A DNA stretch of 8,548 bases, from the NCBI GenBank assembly GCA_934546725.1, contig CAKTED010000055.1, positions 1-8,548 on the forward strand, given 5' to 3'. This document shows, in pieces, positions 6,468-8,548 of the stretch; the stretch's first letter is position 1, and every line of letters starts with the position of its first letter. The translations under genes were made by a program, and so were the position numbers. Source of the stretch: an uncultured Oscillospiraceae bacterium. GTDB lineage: Bacteria > Bacillota > Clostridia > Oscillospirales > Oscillospiraceae. The notes below the pieces were generated by a model. That model had not been told where the DNA came from. It did not search any database and saw nothing but the letters and a program-made list of their open reading frames with translations.

Positions 6468-8369
6468 ATGGATAATAAGGATAAATATATCGGCCAGATG
6501 CTGGATAACCGATACGAAATAATCGAAAAGATCGGCGAAGGCGGCATGTCCGTTGTGTATAAGGCACTCTGCCACAGGCTCAACCGCTATGTGGCCGTGA
6601 AGATACTGAAGGATGAGCTGGCGCTCGACGAGGACTTTCTGCGCCGCTTCCATACGGAGTCGCAGGCCGTTGCGATGCTCTCGCATCCGAATATCGTTAC
6701 GGTGTACGACGTCAGCCGTTCGTCTGACATCGAATACATAGTGATGGAGCTTATAGAGGGCATAACGCTCAAGGAGTATATGAAGCGGCGCGGCGCGCTC
6801 ACCTGGAAGGAAGTGCTGCATTTTTCAACGCAGATAGCAAAGGCTCTTGCCCACGCCCACAGCCGGGGGATCATTCACCGCGACATAAAGCCGCATAATA
6901 TCATGATCCTTGCCGACAGCAGCGTGAAGGTGGCAGACTTTGGCATAGCACGGCTTACAAACCTTCAGGATACGCTCACGAACGAAACTCTCGGCTCGGT
7001 CCATTATATCTCCCCGGAGCAGGCCAAGGGAGGACATATCGACGCCCGGACGGATATATATTCCCTCGGCGTCGTGATGTACGAGATGCTTACGGGCCGC
7101 CTGCCCTTTGAGGGGGACAGCGCCGTTTCCATAGCCATCCAGCACATAAGCTCCATTCCGCTCATGCCGCGCGAGATAAATCCGGATATCCCGGCGGGCC
7201 TTGAAGCCATAACGATGCGCGCCATGGAGCCGGACCTTAATAAGCGCTACCAGTCCGCCGAAACGCTGTATGACGATCTTGAAAGCTTCAGAAAAAACCC
7301 GGACGGCGACTTTGATTACAGCGAGAAGGAGATAATCGAGACCGTGAATCCTCCCGAGAACGAGAGGGCCGAACAGTCCGCGCACGGCGGAAGCGGGAAG
7401 TATATCGACGGCGTTGCACCCGTATCGCGCAGGGGCGAAATGTCGAAGGAGGCATACGTCAAATCCAGCAGGAGGGCGCGGCGCGTCTCGACCCTTTCGG
7501 GCATATTCTGCGTTGTGATCTTCATCCTTGCCGTATTCGTTTTCCTCTGGCGCTACTGGCTGAAGGATATGTTCTCCGCGCCGGAGAATATGACCGTTCC
7601 GCAGCTCATAGGCAGCAGGCTCGACGATGTGCTGATAAATCCGTCATATACGGATTATTACAACATTATCCCGAGCTACGAGGCGAGCGACAGCGTGGAG
7701 AGCGGATATATCATGGAGCAGACCCCTCCCGAGGGCAGAACAGTTGTGAAAAGCGAAAAAAAGGTCGATATCAAGGTGACCGTCAGCAGCGGGGACAGCT
7801 ATATAATCATGCCCGGAGTGGAAAACACTGAATATCGCCAGGCATATATATCCCTCCAGAAGCTTGGCCTTGCGGTGGAGGTGGAGACGGTCACATCCGA
7901 TACCGTTACGAAGGACTATGTAATAAGCGCGGTGCCCGCGGCGGGCAAAAAGCTGAACGAGGGCGATACCGTTTACCTCACCGTGAGCGGCGGACCCGAG
8001 ATAAAATACGTCCAGATGCCGGAGCTTACCGGCAGAAGCTCGGCTACCGCTCAGAGCATACTCGAAAGCATGAATCTTACCGTCGGCAGTATTACGGCGA
8101 TAGACGACGAAGCCCCGGCGGGCGAGGTCATTTTCCAGAGCATCGCGGCGGGAACGGAGGTTGCAGAGCACACGAAGGTGAACCTCAATATATCCAATGG
8201 AGCGAAGGCCACGCCTGAACCGACGCCTACGCCTGAGCCGACCCCGAGCGAGGAGCCTGAGCCCGAACCCACGCCGGAGGAAACCGCTGAGCCCACGCCT
8301 GAGCCGACGCCCGAGGAGATCGGCGGTGAGGACGAGAACGCCGTTACGGCGCCGGACGTAAATGAGTAA
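6468..8369 (+). CDS. prkC: Membrane Ser/Thr protein kinase with three PASTA domains (PrkC/Stk1 type)
   Basis: An inner-membrane kinase whose outer PASTA domains sense peptidoglycan fragments; targets include division, cell-wall and translation proteins. From the ATG at 6468 it has 633 residues. The kinase domain (about 10-275) is intact: glycine loop GEGGMS at 23-28, Lys45 in VAVKILK, helix-C Glu64, HRDIKPHN with Asp139, DFG with Asp157, and SPE at 182-184. Several Thr between DFG and SPE are likely autophosphorylation sites. A charged linker ends in RRARR before one membrane helix (about 345-364), with the kinase inside. Outside are PASTA 1 (about 374-443, divergent), PASTA 2 (about 446-509) and PASTA 3 (about 514-578), then an acidic Pro/Thr/Glu tail to the end. 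It follows prpC, its expected phosphatase, and overlaps rsgA by 8 bases. The GTG at 6450 is rejected as start because it precedes the ribosome binding site. Confidence 0.97.
   Translation: MDNKDKYIGQMLDNRYEIIEKIGEGGMSVVYKALCHRLNRYVAVKILKDELALDEDFLRRFHTESQAVAMLSHPNIVTVYDVSRSSDIEYIVMELIEGITLKEYMKRRGALTWKEVLHFSTQIAKALAHAHSRGIIHRDIKPHNIMILADSSVKVADFGIARLTNLQDTLTNETLGSVHYISPEQAKGGHIDARTDIYSLGVVMYEMLTGRLPFEGDSAVSIAIQHISSIPLMPREINPDIPAGLEAITMRAMEPDLNKRYQSAETLYDDLESFRKNPDGDFDYSEKEIIETVNPPENERAEQSAHGGSGKYIDGVAPVSRRGEMSKEAYVKSSRRARRVSTLSGIFCVVIFILAVFVFLWRYWLKDMFSAPENMTVPQLIGSRLDDVLINPSYTDYYNIIPSYEASDSVESGYIMEQTPPEGRTVVKSEKKVDIKVTVSSGDSYIIMPGVENTEYRQAYISLQKLGLAVEVETVTSDTVTKDYVISAVPAAGKKLNEGDTVYLTVSGGPEIKYVQMPELTGRSSATAQSILESMNLTVGSITAIDDEAPAGEVIFQSIAAGTEVAEHTKVNLNISNGAKATPEPTPTPEPTPSEEPEPEPTPEETAEPTPEPTPEEIGGEDENAVTAPDVNE
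8211..8318 (+). repeat. Degenerate TPEP-coding repeat in the prkC 3' end
   Basis: About 108 bases made of imperfect copies of ACGCCTGAGCCG and close variants encode TPEPTPTPEPTPSEEP and similar Pro-Thr-Glu units. They follow PASTA 3. The product is low-complexity, acidic and predicted to lie outside the membrane, perhaps as a flexible wall-spanning or wall-embedded tail. Such tracts can change in copy number by slippage. Function is inferred only from composition and place. Confidence 0.8.
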
Positions 8370-8548
8370 GGGCGTAATATTCAAGGCGCTGAGCGGGTTT
8401 TACTATGTGGATACTCCCGAGGGAACGCTGGAATGCCGCGCAAGAGGAAGGTTCCGGCTCGACAGGATATCGCCGCTTGTCGGCGACGAGGTCGAGGTTT
8501 GCCCCCTGGGAGACGGACGGGGAACGCTCGACGGGATACTGCCGAGGA
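8362..8548 (+). CDS. rsgA: Ribosome small-subunit biogenesis GTPase RsgA, 3' partial
   Basis: RsgA (YjeQ; CpgA in B. subtilis) is a circularly permuted GTPase that acts late in 30S subunit assembly. Only 62 codons plus one base are inside the window; the frame is open to the end. They encode the N-terminal OB-fold domain: MSKGVIFKALSGFYYVD, CRARGRFR at about residues 25-32, SPLVGDEVEV at about 37-46, and the closing DGILPR. The pattern GFYYV, then CRARG.FR, then PLVGDxV is characteristic of RsgA N-termini. The GTPase and zinc domains lie beyond the window. The ATG at 8362 overlaps the prkC stop by 8 bases with no clear ribosome binding site, so translation is probably coupled to prkC. Position after prkC matches the order in B. 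subtilis, where PrkC phosphorylates CpgA. Identity rests on a short segment plus gene order. Confidence 0.9.
   Translation, partial: MSKGVIFKALSGFYYVDTPEGTLECRARGRFRLDRISPLVGDEVEVCPLGDGRGTLDGILPR

Noticed and set aside
7644..8384. A 246-codon minus-strand open frame, and a nested one at 8051-8296 encoding Gly/Ser/Val repeats
   Set aside because: Both are the reverse reading of the PASTA domains and the TPEP repeat of prkC; the Gly/Ser repeat is simply the complement of the Pro/Thr/Glu codons.
1..8548. A previously undescribed defence, mobile or biosynthetic system
   Set aside because: Every stretch is accounted for by a well-known housekeeping gene in its expected order. No transposase, integrase, inverted or spaced direct repeats, tRNA, or unexplained gap was seen.

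Overview
The window is a tightly packed, single-strand run of eight housekeeping genes from a Gram-positive, clostridial-type bacterium. The order is priA (5' end cut off) - def - fmt - rsmB - rlmN - prpC - prkC - rsgA (3' end cut off). It matches the conserved Firmicutes cluster known from Bacillus subtilis as priA-def-fmt-yloM-yloN-prpC-prkC-cpgA. The exact taxon cannot be fixed from the sequence. The PASTA-domain kinase, the gene order and the wording of several motifs point to Clostridia. The DNA is moderately GC-rich, yet AUA isoleucine codons are frequent, which suggests an uncultured-type gut or anaerobic lineage rather than Bacillus or a low-GC Clostridium.

Layout: bases 1-1888 encode the C-terminal three quarters or so of the replication-restart helicase PriA. 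Bases 1913-3339 carry def and fmt, which remove and add the N-formyl group of initiator Met; they overlap by one base. Bases 3356-5697 carry two RNA methyltransferases, RsmB (16S rRNA m5C) and RlmN (23S rRNA and tRNA m2A), overlapping by 25 bases. Bases 5719-8369 carry the signalling pair PrpC (PP2C phosphatase) and PrkC (membrane Ser/Thr kinase with three PASTA domains and a Pro/Thr/Glu-rich tail). From 8362 the start of rsgA, a 30S-assembly GTPase, overlaps the end of prkC by 8 bases and runs off the window.

How they work together: all genes point the same way. Gaps are 16-24 bases where there is no overlap, and no terminator hairpin with a T-run was seen. The simplest reading is one transcription unit in which translation start (fmt/def), ribosome maturation (rsmB, rlmN, rsgA) and cell-envelope-responsive phosphorylation (prpC/prkC) are co-expressed. 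In B. subtilis the RsgA orthologue CpgA is a known PrkC substrate, so the last two genes are also linked by function.

There is no stretch of 300 bases without a gene, and no RNA gene, mobile element, CRISPR array or phage-like gene was recognised. I found no sign of an undescribed system. The points worth a second look are modest: start-site choices, a possible internal promoter, the kinase tail and divergent first PASTA repeat, and codon use.
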